Position numbers and translations under genes: made by a program | Shown: positions 17,860-26,506 of the stretch, piece by piece | Layout of the letters: each line of letters starts with the position of its first letter | How positions within the stretch are numbered: the stretch's first letter is position 1 | Notes under the pieces: model-generated | Database searches by the model: none | Told to the model about the DNA's origin: nothing | Seen by the model: only the letters and a program-made list of their open reading frames with translations | DNA from: an uncultured Prochlorococcus sp. | GTDB taxonomy: Bacteria; Cyanobacteriota; Cyanobacteriia; PCC-6307; Cyanobiaceae | Assembly (NCBI GenBank): GCA_902534685.1 | Contig: CACAQP010000005.1 | Coordinates: 1-37,956, forward strand | Length of the DNA stretch: 37,956 bases | Reading direction: 5' to 3'

Positions 17860-18172
17860 GAGTAATTTATAAATGTTGAGTTCGGAGGCAATCTAAATGA
17901 TTGATAGTCCGCCTGAAATTTAGCAAATTCCAAAATATAGGAAGCGTATTCCTGAGAATGGGATTATTCGAAAATTCAAGTTCAATCAATTAGTCTGATA
18001 AGACTTCGCTTTATAATTACTAGCGACAACAGGGACTGAAATTATCGAGAGAAATCCCCGAATTCACGTATTCTAGGTTTATGAGTAAATAGACTTTAAA
18101 ATATGTTATTTTATATCCTGTTAGAAGGAAATCAAATATCAAAAAGGACTGTACCACCAGTCCTTTTTTTTT
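17860..18172 (+). ncRNA. Candidate structured non-coding RNA
   Basis: ~500-nt intergenic gap; TATAAA at 17851; hairpins CAATC-TAAAT-GATTG (17889-17903), AGGAA-GCGTA-TTCCT (17939-17953), AGTCT-GATA-AGACT (17992-18005); ends in a strong terminator; only short ORFs in the gap. Confidence 0.5.
18141..18172 (+). terminator. Intrinsic terminator
   Basis: 11-bp stem AAAAAGGACTG-TACCAC-CAGTCCTTTTT followed by further Ts. Confidence 0.9.
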
Positions 18173-18243
18173 AACAAATTACTTCTAAGTTAGACTTCTT
18201 TTTGGATAATATGGATTTATTAAATGTTTAAAAATATTTCAAA

Positions 18244-19194
18244 ATGAAAGATCAAGTCTTGTTTCCTAAAATTGAAGTTCGTGAAAAGGGTTTTTTACAA
18301 GTAAGTGATATTCATAAGATTTATTGGGAAAGATCTGGCAATCCAAATGGTAAAAAAATACTAGTTATTCATGGAGGCCCAGGTGGAGGAAGTCAACCAA
18401 GATATAGAAGATACTTTGATCCAGATATATTCGATATTATTCAATTTGACCAAAGAGGTTGCGGTTCTTCAACTCCTTTCTCAGAATTAAAAGAAAATAC
18501 GACTAATCATTTAGTTGATGATATTGAGAAATTAAGGATTCTATTAAAAATAGATAGTTGGCATTTGTTTGGTGGATCTTGGGGCTCAACACTTTCACTT
18601 ATATATGGAATAAAAAATCCCTCAAGAGTTAAAAGCTTAACTTTACGAGGAATATTTTTATGTAGAAAGTTTGAATTATTGTGGTTCTATCAATATGGTG
18701 CAAGTGAGATATTCCCTGATCAATTTGAAGAATATATTTCTGTAATACCAAAAGAAGAAAGAAATGATTTGATAAGTTCTTTTTATAAATATCTAACATC
18801 ATCAGATGCAAATCTTAGATCAAAAGCAGCAGCAGCTTGGACAAAATGGGAACTCTCAACTAGTCATTTAATAAATAAAAAATTTGATTTTGATAAGTCC
18901 CAAATTAATTCTTTTTCAGATGCATTTGCAAGGATCGAATGCCATTATTTTGTTAATAATATTTTTTTAGAAGATAATTTTATTTTGAAAAATATAAAAA
19001 TAATAGAATCTATTCCAACAAAAATAATTCAAGGAAGGTACGACGTAGTATGTCCTGTTAGGAGTGCTTGGGATCTAAATAAGAAATTAAAGAATTCTGA
19101 ATTAATTATTGTTAACGATGCTGGTCATTCAATGAGTGAAAAAGGTATTAGTATCGAATTAATAAAAGCTGTAAAAGGAATTCAAAATCTCTAA
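18244..19194 (+). CDS. pip: Proline iminopeptidase (alpha/beta hydrolase)
   Basis: 316 aa; HGGPGGGSQPRYRRYFDP, DQRGCGSSTP, GGSWGSTLSL, GRYDVVCP, DAGHS. Confidence 0.95.
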   Translation: MKDQVLFPKIEVREKGFLQVSDIHKIYWERSGNPNGKKILVIHGGPGGGSQPRYRRYFDPDIFDIIQFDQRGCGSSTPFSELKENTTNHLVDDIEKLRILLKIDSWHLFGGSWGSTLSLIYGIKNPSRVKSLTLRGIFLCRKFELLWFYQYGASEIFPDQFEEYISVIPKEERNDLISSFYKYLTSSDANLRSKAAAAWTKWELSTSHLINKKFDFDKSQINSFSDAFARIECHYFVNNIFLEDNFILKNIKIIESIPTKIIQGRYDVVCPVRSAWDLNKKLKNSELIIVNDAGHSMSEKGISIELIKAVKGIQNL

Positions 19195-19217
19195 AAGAGA
19201 GAATATTCCTTTAAAAA

Positions 19218-19391
19218 TTAAAGGCCATTATCTTCAATATTTTGTGCAATACTCCTGAGAAGTTCGACGATATCAGAATCTTCACATTGAGTATCTTCTT
19301 TGAGCAAAATGCACTCGTCTCTAATACTTACATTAGTACTCCACCATATACCTGAACTATTGGTATCGTCCCATTCAAATCTTTCAGACAT
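19218..19391 (-). CDS. Small acidic hypothetical (MSERFEWDDTNSSGIWWSTNVSIRDECILLKEDTQCEDSDIVELLRSIAQNIEDNGL)
   Basis: ATG..TAA, 57 aa, read by hand. Confidence 0.65.
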   Translation of the reverse strand: MSERFEWDDTNSSGIWWSTNVSIRDECILLKEDTQCEDSDIVELLRSIAQNIEDNGL

Positions 19392-19512
19392 AATTAATAA
19401 AATCCAATTATTACAATAAAGCTTGCATTACTTCATCGTGGATTTATATATTTAATTTCAAAATTTAAAAAACTTTCTTAGGGGCTAAAATGGAAATTTC
19501 TGAAAATAAAAT

Positions 19513-21009
19513 TTAGAAATCTAATTTCAGTTCGTATTGTTTTTCCTTTTCCTTAGAAACAATTTTTTTATTATTTATATTTTTTCTAAGCCTTTTTCTA
19601 GAGCCATGCTTTAAATAAATTTCTTTTGAGATATCCCAATATCCATCCTTTTTAGTGATTTCCTGAATTTTCTTCTTTGCAGTTTTAGTGCTATTTGGGA
19701 TGTCAATTATTGGTCTTATGTAATTAATTTGTTCATATTCTTCTTGATTAAATCTAGATAATAGCCATGGTTCATGAATGAAATTAAGTGATATATTTTT
19801 TAATTCTGGTATCCATTTTTTTATAAATTTCCCTTGAGGATCATGATCCTTTCCCTGCTTAATAGGATTATAAATTCTATTGGTATTTATAGACGTAGTT
19901 CCAGATTGCATTTGGCATTGGTTCCAATGTATTCCAGGCTCATAATCTACAAATTTATTTGCTAATACAGAGCCCGAATCTTGCCATGGCAGCCATAAAT
20001 TATAACTAGCAAAAGACATTAACATCGCTCGCATCCTGAAGTTAATCCATCCATTGAAATTTAATGAACGCATACATGCATCTATAAAAGGAAAGCCCGT
20101 ATTACCTGAACTCCATGAAAAAAGTAATTCATTATTTTTTTCTCTAATATTTTTAAAAAAAGGATGGTATTCCCTAAACTCTAGTTCTGGTTCACTTTCA
20201 AGTTTTTGAATAAAATGACAATGCCAAGTTAATCTGCTTTTTAACATCCTGGAATTATTGTTTTTTGATATATTTGCTTTTTTAAAAATTTCTTTTAATG
20301 AAATGCATCCCCAACAAATATATGGGGATAGTCTTGTACAACTATCAAATGATTTTTCTGGGCTAGATATATCTTTTGAATAAGAATCTAATTTATTACT
20401 AAAGAAGTATTGCATTCTCTCTAAACCTTTCTTTCTTCCACCTTGCATTCTTCCTGGACAAGTTTCTTTTTTAAAGGTAAAAATTTCATCTGAGGGTATT
20501 TCCCCAATATTAAAGTTAATAGGATTAATTCTTAATGGAGCTTTAAGTAATTTTTTTTCGGAATTTTCTTGCCACTTTTTAGACCAATTATTCCTATCTA
20601 AATTTCCTCTAAAAACTGAAAATTGTAGAAATTCCTTCCAAATAATATTTTTGCTTAAAGCCCATTCTCTTACTTTTTGATCTCTTTTATAAGTAAGCCA
20701 ATCTCCGGTTTCTTGATGGCTATATATACCTTTGATTTTAAATTTTGAACTAATTTCATCAAAAATATTAATAACATTGCCAGTCCTGATAATTAATGGT
20801 TGTCCAATCTCAGCAAGTGCATTTCTTAAATCTATTAAACTTTCTTTGCAAAATTGCCATTGTCTATCTGAATGAGTATTTTGGCTCCAAATATCTAACT
20901 CAATAATATAAATAGGTAAAATATCATTATCTTTTATAGCCTCACAGAGAGATTCGTTATCAAAAATTCTTAAATCTTTCTTAAACCATAAGATATTTAT
21001 TTCTTTCAT
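19513..21009 (-). CDS. phrB: Deoxyribodipyrimidine photolyase / cryptochrome family
   Basis: 498 aa; NILWFKKDLRIFDN; RMRAMLMSFASYNLWLPWQ; YEPGIHWNQCQMQSGTTSINTNRIYNPIKQ. Confidence 0.93.
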   Translation of the reverse strand: MKEINILWFKKDLRIFDNESLCEAIKDNDILPIYIIELDIWSQNTHSDRQWQFCKESLIDLRNALAEIGQPLIIRTGNVINIFDEISSKFKIKGIYSHQETGDWLTYKRDQKVREWALSKNIIWKEFLQFSVFRGNLDRNNWSKKWQENSEKKLLKAPLRINPINFNIGEIPSDEIFTFKKETCPGRMQGGRKKGLERMQYFFSNKLDSYSKDISSPEKSFDSCTRLSPYICWGCISLKEIFKKANISKNNNSRMLKSRLTWHCHFIQKLESEPELEFREYHPFFKNIREKNNELLFSWSSGNTGFPFIDACMRSLNFNGWINFRMRAMLMSFASYNLWLPWQDSGSVLANKFVDYEPGIHWNQCQMQSGTTSINTNRIYNPIKQGKDHDPQGKFIKKWIPELKNISLNFIHEPWLLSRFNQEEYEQINYIRPIIDIPNSTKTAKKKIQEITKKDGYWDISKEIYLKHGSRKRLRKNINNKKIVSKEKEKQYELKLDF

Positions 21010-21097
21010 AATTTTTTCTTTTTATCCTAGAAAAATAAGATTAAGTTTGTAGGTAAAAAATATAAAAAATTTTAGAATAAATAAAAATAAAAAAAAA

Positions 21098-21721
21098 ATG
21101 AAAATAACAAAAAAACTTTGGGAGGATAATTATGAGATTGCTTTACTAAGTTTAAATACAAAATTTGTTCAAGGTTTAAAGAATGGAAGTCTCCCTAAAA
21201 ATATATTTAAAGAATATTTAGCTCAAGATTATTTCTTTTTAGAGACTTTTGCTAAGGCTTATGGTCTTGCTGTTTCCAAATCAAAAGATAAGTACTCAAT
21301 AAGGAAGTTAAGTGAACTGTTAATGGGTGTTTCAGAGGAGTTAATACTTCATGAAACGTATGCAAAAGAATGGGATATTGATTTGTCTAATAACTATATA
21401 AAAAAAGCCACTCAAAATTATACAGATTTTCTTGATGATACTTCCAAAAGACTTAGCTCCGTTGAAATAATGTTTGCAATGACTCCATGTATGCGACTTT
21501 ATTATTGGATAGGAAAAAGTTTGTATAAGGAGGATTTTGACAATAAATATAAAGAATGGATAATTACTTATTCTGATGAGAGCTTTGAAAAACTAGCAGA
21601 TTTACTTGAAAATCTTATTGAGACTAATAAAGAAACATATGATATTAATCAGGCCAAATATTTATATAGGAGAGCTATGGAATTGGAGTTAGATTTTTTT
21701 AATGCATATTCAGATTTCTAA
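21098..21721 (+). CDS. tenA: TenA-family thiaminase II / aminopyrimidine aminohydrolase
   Basis: 207 aa; EYLAQDYFFLETFAKAYGLAVSKS; FAMTPCMRLYYWIG (catalytic-Cys region). Confidence 0.9.
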   Translation: MKITKKLWEDNYEIALLSLNTKFVQGLKNGSLPKNIFKEYLAQDYFFLETFAKAYGLAVSKSKDKYSIRKLSELLMGVSEELILHETYAKEWDIDLSNNYIKKATQNYTDFLDDTSKRLSSVEIMFAMTPCMRLYYWIGKSLYKEDFDNKYKEWIITYSDESFEKLADLLENLIETNKETYDINQAKYLYRRAMELELDFFNAYSDF

Positions 21722-21770
21722 TTTTAATTAAAATTTATTTATAGTACTTTCAAAAACGAGTTAATAAATT

Positions 21771-22550
21771 ATGTATTCTAAAATTGCACTTTCAATAGGC
21801 GGTAGTGACTCTGGGGGTGGAGCAGGCATACAGGCTGACTTGAGAACTTTCATGGCCCTCAAAGTACATGGATGTTCTGTTATTACATGTATTACCGCAC
21901 AAAATAGTGTAGAGGTTACATGCGTTCAACCAGTAGAGAAGAATACTTTATTAAATCAGTTAGATACTTTATTTGCTGATTTTGGTATTGATGCCTTAAA
22001 AACTGGAATGCTATTAAATGAAAGGATAATTAATGATACTGCTTCAAAATTAAATGCATACAAAATAACCAAAATTATTGATCCAGTAATGGTTACAAGA
22101 ACTGGTTTTAAATTACTGGAAGATTCTGCTATTAATGCTTATAAAAAACTCTTATTACCAATTGCTGATTTGGTAACTCCAAATATTTATGAAACAAATC
22201 TACTTACTGGTTTAGAAATAAGGAGTAAAGAAGATATCGAAAATTCAGCAAGAAAAATTATTGGTCTTGGAGCTAAAGCGGTACTTATAAAAGGTGGCGG
22301 TTTAAAAGATATGAAAGGGAAGGATTTTTTCCTTGACTTAAATGGAAGAAAAGAGTGGCTATTTAATAATTTTATAAATACAAAAAATACCCACGGTAGC
22401 GGCTGTACTTTGAGTGCTGCTATTTGTGGTTACAAGGCTTTAGGTTTTGATTTATTTGATTCCATACAAAAAGCTAAATTATTTGTTGAGAAATCTTTAG
22501 ACAATTCTTATAAAATAGGATCTGGCCCTGGTCCCTTAGGCCATTATTAA
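21771..22550 (+). CDS. thiD: Hydroxymethylpyrimidine/phosphomethylpyrimidine kinase
   Basis: 259 aa; [46 protein letters not shown]. Confidence 0.96.
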   Translation: MYSKIALSIGGSDSGGGAGIQADLRTFMALKVHGCSVITCITAQNSVEVTCVQPVEKNTLLNQLDTLFADFGIDALKTGMLLNERIINDTASKLNAYKITKIIDPVMVTRTGFKLLEDSAINAYKKLLLPIADLVTPNIYETNLLTGLEIRSKEDIENSARKIIGLGAKAVLIKGGGLKDMKGKDFFLDLNGRKEWLFNNFINTKNTHGSGCTLSAAICGYKALGFDLFDSIQKAKLFVEKSLDNSYKIGSGPGPLGHY

Positions 22551-22568
22551 TTATTCAGAGAAGTGGAG

Positions 22569-22754
22569 TTAGAACCACCATTTTCTGTAGGGCTTTTTTA
22601 AAAATAAGATTTCTTCAGTCTCCCATCCTCCCTCCAACCACTCAAGATGCTCAAGTAATAAAGACTCACTTTCCCTTTTGCTTAATTGCCCAATCCTATT
22701 AGCAATACCATCGAACCTTACTTTCATCAATTCCTCAATCTTGATGTTATTCAT
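22569..22754 (-). CDS. Small hypothetical protein
   Basis: 61 aa ORF, coding-like composition. Confidence 0.55.
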   Translation of the reverse strand: MNNIKIEELMKVRFDGIANRIGQLSKRESESLLLEHLEWLEGGWETEEILFLKKPYRKWWF

Positions 22755-22936
22755 AGGTTAAATTATAAATTTTTTCTACTCTTACTTGTATAGATTTTCT
22801 TGTCAACGATTTAATTTTATTTGTTTACGAGCAGTTCTTAAATATGTATTAAATACAACTTTTTGAAATAGATAGTAATTAAGACTTATTCACATGGATT
22901 TAATTAAATACTAATTTATATAAAAATACTTTAACT

Positions 22937-23080
22937 ATGAACAAAGAAGGAACAGTAAAGCAAAAAACTATTTTAAACGTGGGCTATTGTGAAACTACCT
23001 CTGAATGGCTCAAGAGAATCATAACTGAACTGGCAGATGAAAATAAAAATTTTCTAGATTTGTCTGTTATTTGTGCTTAA
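22937..23080 (+). CDS. Small hypothetical (MNKEGTVKQKTILNVGYCETTSEWLKRIITELADENKNFLDLSVICA)
   Basis: ATG..TAA, 47 aa. Confidence 0.5.
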   Translation: MNKEGTVKQKTILNVGYCETTSEWLKRIITELADENKNFLDLSVICA

Positions 23081-23161
23081 GTTTTTTTGAGAACATATTT
23101 AATTTTGATTTATTTTCAGGTTTTATTAATTTAAGACAAAATTAAATTATATTTTTGTAAA

Positions 23162-23629
23162 GTGAATCCTAATCAGAAAAATATTGAAATAATAAAACAA
23201 TTTAATTTATCGCCTCATCCTGAAGGTGGATGGTTTAAGGAGATCGTAAGGAGTAAGAATTCTTTAATAAGGGAAGATGGCCAAATTAGAAACTTTATTA
23301 CCGGAATTTATTATCTTTTGGAAAGAGATGCTAAAAGTGCTTGGCATAGAGTAAAAAATGCAGATGAAATTTGGATTTATCTAAGAGGCGACCCTCTGAA
23401 TTTATGGTGCCTAGATAATGATAATAAGTTAATAAGAAATTTAAGTTTAGATTCCAATAATCCAGTAGAAATGATTCCATCTGGATATTGGCAAGCTGCA
23501 AAAAGTACAGGTGAATTTACTTTAGTGAGTTGTTGTGTTGCCCCCGGCTTTGATTTTAAGGATTTTGAACTGCTCAGGGATACAAATCATACTTCTAGAT
23601 TGGATAAAGCAATAAATGATCTTATTTGA
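23162..23629 (+). CDS. Cupin superfamily, DUF985 type; GTG start
   Basis: 155 aa; FNLSPHPEGGWFKEIVRS, GIYYLLERDAKSAWHRVKNADEIWIYLRGDPL, VAPGFDFKDFELL. Confidence 0.9.
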   Translation: MNPNQKNIEIIKQFNLSPHPEGGWFKEIVRSKNSLIREDGQIRNFITGIYYLLERDAKSAWHRVKNADEIWIYLRGDPLNLWCLDNDNKLIRNLSLDSNNPVEMIPSGYWQAAKSTGEFTLVSCCVAPGFDFKDFELLRDTNHTSRLDKAINDLI

Positions 23630-23699
23630 GATATGTTTTCGTTTATATTTTTGAAATTATCCTTTAGATTTATACAGTTGCTCAATAAATCTATATTTA

Positions 23700-24005
23700 A
23701 TGAATCAAAGTTTTGTCAAAACAATTGGTGTTAATGATGAATTAAGAAAAGATTCACACTTAATATATGTAAATCAGGCTGATGGATTAAAAAGAATCCT
23801 TAATAGGGATTTTGATAAATGGTCTAATTTTGATAGTTGGGATAGTATTTCAGTTCAGCAATGGATTTTTTCTAGGGCCTTAGAGGTTTATAAAGGTATG
23901 AAAATTGATATTAAATGTGATTGTTGTGAACATGTTGATTTAATCCCAAATGATTGTGTGGACATTAAAAAAGAAAAATGTTATGGAAAAAAAGTGCTTT
24001 CATGA
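23700..24005 (+). CDS. Hypothetical protein
   Basis: 101 aa ORF; CxC-x2-H pattern (KCDCCEHVD) near C-terminus. Confidence 0.6.
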   Translation: MNQSFVKTIGVNDELRKDSHLIYVNQADGLKRILNRDFDKWSNFDSWDSISVQQWIFSRALEVYKGMKIDIKCDCCEHVDLIPNDCVDIKKEKCYGKKVLS

Positions 24006-24076
24006 TTAAAAATGTTGTAGATGAAATTGCATTAGCTAAGGCAAGAAGAGATAGTGATGGAACATATTCTGCGTAA
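24002..24076 (+). CDS. Micro-ORF overlapping upstream stop (MIKNVVDEIALAKARRDSDGTYSA)
   Basis: ATGA overlap with the 23700..24005 gene; 24 aa. Confidence 0.4.
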   Translation: MIKNVVDEIALAKARRDSDGTYSA

Positions 24077-24112
24077 GATTCACAAATATCTCAGGAAAGA
24101 AAAATTTTTTAA

Positions 24113-24301
24113 TTACCAGTGAAAATTATCAGAAGACCCAATTGTTAAATTTCTAGTTGAAATTTTATGAAACTTATCGTGCACGGAATCACTGAACTCT
24201 TTTTCATCTAAATAATTTATTAGGTCTGTAGGGTCGATATTTTCATCGAACCATGCATCATATTCAATATGGTTAGGTTCAGCAAAATAACTCATACCCA
24301 A
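24113..24301 (-). CDS. Small hypothetical protein
   Basis: 62 aa ORF, coding-like composition. Confidence 0.55.
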   Translation of the reverse strand: MGMSYFAEPNHIEYDAWFDENIDPTDLINYLDEKEFSDSVHDKFHKISTRNLTIGSSDNFHW

Positions 24302-24467
24302 TTAATAGCTAACAAAAAATTTAAAAACGGTACATGCTATACCAAATAAAAATTTTTTTTTTCACGAATTCATATTTTAAAAGGCTTAAAAATCTAAATT
24401 TAAAGATAATTTAAATGCATTTAAAAATATGGTTTTTAAATTGAAAATACATTCATGATTTTTATTT

Positions 24468-24788
24468 ATGGCTTACTATCACGTTCATGGACTTATTCCA
24501 GACGGAATTTCTCAGTCCGAAGGTTACAAGATGTTTGAGCAGTATATTGCTGCCGGTGCACCTATGGATAATTTTGATGGATTTGAATTGGTAAGTAGAT
24601 TCCATGCGCCTGAAACTGGTGAGGTTTTTGTAATTTTCAAGGCTGATAATCACTTAGCAATATCTCAACATTTTGGTGTGTGGAGGGCGAAATTTGGTCT
24701 TGATTGGAATATCACTGCTGTTTTAAATGATGATGAGGTTATTCAAAGAAACAAACAAGTTGCTGATGCTGTTGCAGCAATGGGATAA
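24468..24788 (+). CDS. DUF3303-like protein (dimeric alpha/beta barrel type)
   Basis: 106 aa; KMFEQYIAAGAPMDNFDGFELVSRFHAPETGEVFVIFKADNHLAISQHFGVWRAKFG. Confidence 0.7.
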   Translation: MAYYHVHGLIPDGISQSEGYKMFEQYIAAGAPMDNFDGFELVSRFHAPETGEVFVIFKADNHLAISQHFGVWRAKFGLDWNITAVLNDDEVIQRNKQVADAVAAMG

Positions 24789-24816
24789 TTTAATTGATTG
24801 ACAGTCGATCTAGAAT

Positions 24817-24840
24817 AAGGAGCAACTAGCTCCTTTTTTT
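24817..24840 (+). terminator. Intrinsic terminator whose U-tract abuts the next start codon
   Basis: AAGGAGC-AACTA-GCTCCTT + TTTTT; ATG of the next gene at 24841. Confidence 0.85.
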
Positions 24841-25119
24841 ATGACTATTGAAACTACGGTTTTTACATTCAAAATAAGCGTCCCTTTTGAGGAATGGTCT
24901 GCTGTTTATGATAGTCAAGAAAATATACAAATGAATAAAGAACGTGGAATTGTTTGCTTATACAAAGGGGTAAAGAAAAATGATCCAACAAGTGTAATTC
25001 TTATTGAACAGGGTGAAGAGGGTAAATCAATAGCTATGTTTCAAGATCCAGTAGTGAAACCATTAATTGAGAGTGCAGGTCATATTTATGATTCAACCGT
25101 TATAACCAGTTACTTTTAA
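24841..25119 (+). CDS. DUF3764-like protein
   Basis: 92 aa; TFKISVPFEEWSAVYDSQENIQMNKERGIVCLYKGVKKNDPTSVILIEQGEEG. Confidence 0.75.
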   Translation: MTIETTVFTFKISVPFEEWSAVYDSQENIQMNKERGIVCLYKGVKKNDPTSVILIEQGEEGKSIAMFQDPVVKPLIESAGHIYDSTVITSYF

Positions 25120-25148
25120 ATTATTTTTCTAAGTTAATTTTTTTACTA

Positions 25149-25430
25149 ATGCAGTTTCTTATCTCTTATAAATTTAATGATGCAAACTCCCAAGACAAAG
25201 GATCCAAAATGTTAAAAGAATGGTACGACAAAGGAGGGCTACAAAATAGACCAGAGGGTTATGACGTTAAATCTTGGATTTTCTTACCTCAACATGGCAA
25301 TGGTTACTATGTTGTAGATGCTGATTCTTTAGAAACTATTTGGCGACAGTGGCAACCTTGGAGAGAATTATTGGAGTTTACTATTGAACAATGTGTAGAT
25401 TTAGATCAAACAGTAGCTCTATATTGTTAA
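25149..25430 (+). CDS. DUF3303-like protein (second copy)
   Basis: 93 aa; KEWYDKGGLQNRPEGYDVKSWIFLPQHGNGYYVVDADSLETIWRQWQPWRELLEF. Confidence 0.75.
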   Translation: MQFLISYKFNDANSQDKGSKMLKEWYDKGGLQNRPEGYDVKSWIFLPQHGNGYYVVDADSLETIWRQWQPWRELLEFTIEQCVDLDQTVALYC

Positions 25431-25459
25431 TCAAACGCGTTTTAGTTTTTTTTTAATTA

Positions 25460-25717
25460 ATGGCTAAATCTCATTGGTTGATTAATCCAAAAAGAACAGA
25501 AGTAAAAAGGTTTATAAAAAATGATAAGAGCATAGATGGTGTTTTTGAGTATATGTTTGTAGATACTGGAAATATAGTTGGTTTGTTAGGAAAAGAACCT
25601 CCTGTAATGACAACAACAGTTTCTGTAGATATAGATTTAGCTAGAGAAATTTATGGAAGGTTAATCTCTCAAGGTTGGAGGAAAACTGAGGAAGTTTGGA
25701 ATGAAAAAGGGAGATAA
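25460..25717 (+). CDS. DUF1651 family protein (second copy)
   Basis: 85 aa; SHWLINPKRTEVKRFIKND..GKEPPVMTTTVSVDIDLAREIYGRLISQGWRKTEEVW. Confidence 0.8.
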   Translation: MAKSHWLINPKRTEVKRFIKNDKSIDGVFEYMFVDTGNIVGLLGKEPPVMTTTVSVDIDLAREIYGRLISQGWRKTEEVWNEKGR

Positions 25718-25719
25718 GT

Positions 25720-25899
25720 GTGTTTGAGAAATTTGGCAAATATAAAAAAATGAAGCTTTTACTACTGACTCCTATATTCAAACGTTTTAAAAAAAGTACT
25801 TTTTTCTCATCACTAAATCAGAATAGTTGTCCTGTTTTTGATGCTGAAGAAATAAAAAAACAAGAACAACAAGAAGCTATTAAAAAGTTATACCCATAA
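25720..25899 (+). CDS. Small basic hypothetical, GTG start (MFEKFGKYKKMKLLLLTPIFKRFKK...EEIKKQEQQEAIKKLYP)
   Basis: GTG..TAA, 59 aa, immediately follows the DUF1651 gene. Confidence 0.5.
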   Translation: MFEKFGKYKKMKLLLLTPIFKRFKKSTFFSSLNQNSCPVFDAEEIKKQEQQEAIKKLYP

Positions 25900-25921
25900 A
25901 AAAAGGGCGTTAGCTTCGCCC
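25898..25921 (-). terminator. Intrinsic terminator-like hairpin on the minus strand
   Basis: Minus strand GGGCG-AAGCTAA-CGCCC-TTTTTTT. Confidence 0.65.
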
Positions 25922-25938
25922 CAGCCAAAAAGCGGGAT

Positions 25939-25954
25939 AATCCCCATCACCCAG
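25939..25954 (+). repeat. 16-mer direct repeat, copy A
   Basis: AATCCCCATCACCCAG. Confidence 0.9.
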
Positions 25955-26051
25955 CCTTTTATAAAATCCTAGCACTACATATGGTGTTTGTAAGTAATAA
26001 AAATTAACTATTGATGGAGTTGTTTGTTACTAATAAATTTGTCATGATGGA

Positions 26052-26067
26052 AATCCCCATCACCCAG
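26052..26067 (+). repeat. 16-mer direct repeat, copy B
   Basis: AATCCCCATCACCCAG, 113 bp from copy A, inside a hairpin/terminator context. Confidence 0.9.
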
Positions 26068-26088
26068 GCTCGCAAGAGTCTTTTTTTT
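26067..26088 (+). terminator. Intrinsic terminator with GCAA tetraloop and U8
   Basis: GGCTC-GCAA-GAGTC-TTTTTTTT, ATG directly after. Confidence 0.8.
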
Positions 26089-26478
26089 ATGTCTAGTTTT
26101 GGATCAGACACTCCATTTATGCTTCTTGCAAAACTTAAAGTAAAGGAAGATAAGGTTGCAGAATACTTAGAAATTGCGGATAAGACAGATAAAGCTGTTG
26201 AAGCTGACGAACCAGGAATGCTCCATCATACTTTTGATCAGGATCCTGATGAGCCTCTTCGTTTCGTATGGTCAGAAGTTTATAAAAATGATGATGCTTT
26301 ACTAGCTCATTTAGCTAATCCAGCTTTAGGTGTTTATCTAGAGGCTCATGCTGAACTAGGGACTGATCTTTCTGTTGAATTTTATGGAACTGTTGGAGAT
26401 AAAGTTATTGAAGCTATGAACGGAACAGGTGTTCCATATAAGATCTTTAAAACAAAATTAGGTTATAGCAGAGTTTAA
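26089..26478 (+). CDS. Antibiotic biosynthesis monooxygenase (ABM)-domain protein; start likely 26089 or 26119, not 26011
   Basis: FMLLAKLKVKEDKVAEYLEIADKTDKAVEADEPGMLHHTFDQDPDEPLRFVWSEVYKNDDALLAHLANPALGVYLE. Confidence 0.85.
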   Translation: MSSFGSDTPFMLLAKLKVKEDKVAEYLEIADKTDKAVEADEPGMLHHTFDQDPDEPLRFVWSEVYKNDDALLAHLANPALGVYLEAHAELGTDLSVEFYGTVGDKVIEAMNGTGVPYKIFKTKLGYSRV

Positions 26479-26506
26479 AGATGAGAGTATTAACTAAATA
26501 GTTCGA

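Noticed and set aside
17860-18172. tmRNA, RNase P RNA or SRP RNA for the structured intergenic region
   Set aside because: No tag-peptide frame, no T-loop/acceptor architecture, no GAGGAAAGUCC-type P RNA core, no SRP GGAAGGGAGCAGC motif.
24328-24343. GGTACATGCTATACC as an NtcA site
   Set aside because: Spacing between GTA and TAC is 7, not the 8 required for the NtcA consensus GTAN8TAC.
26011-26088. N-terminal extension of the ABM ORF (MMELFVTNKFVMMEIPITQARKSLFF)
   Set aside because: It reads through the repeat copy B and an intrinsic terminator, so it is more likely leader than coding sequence.
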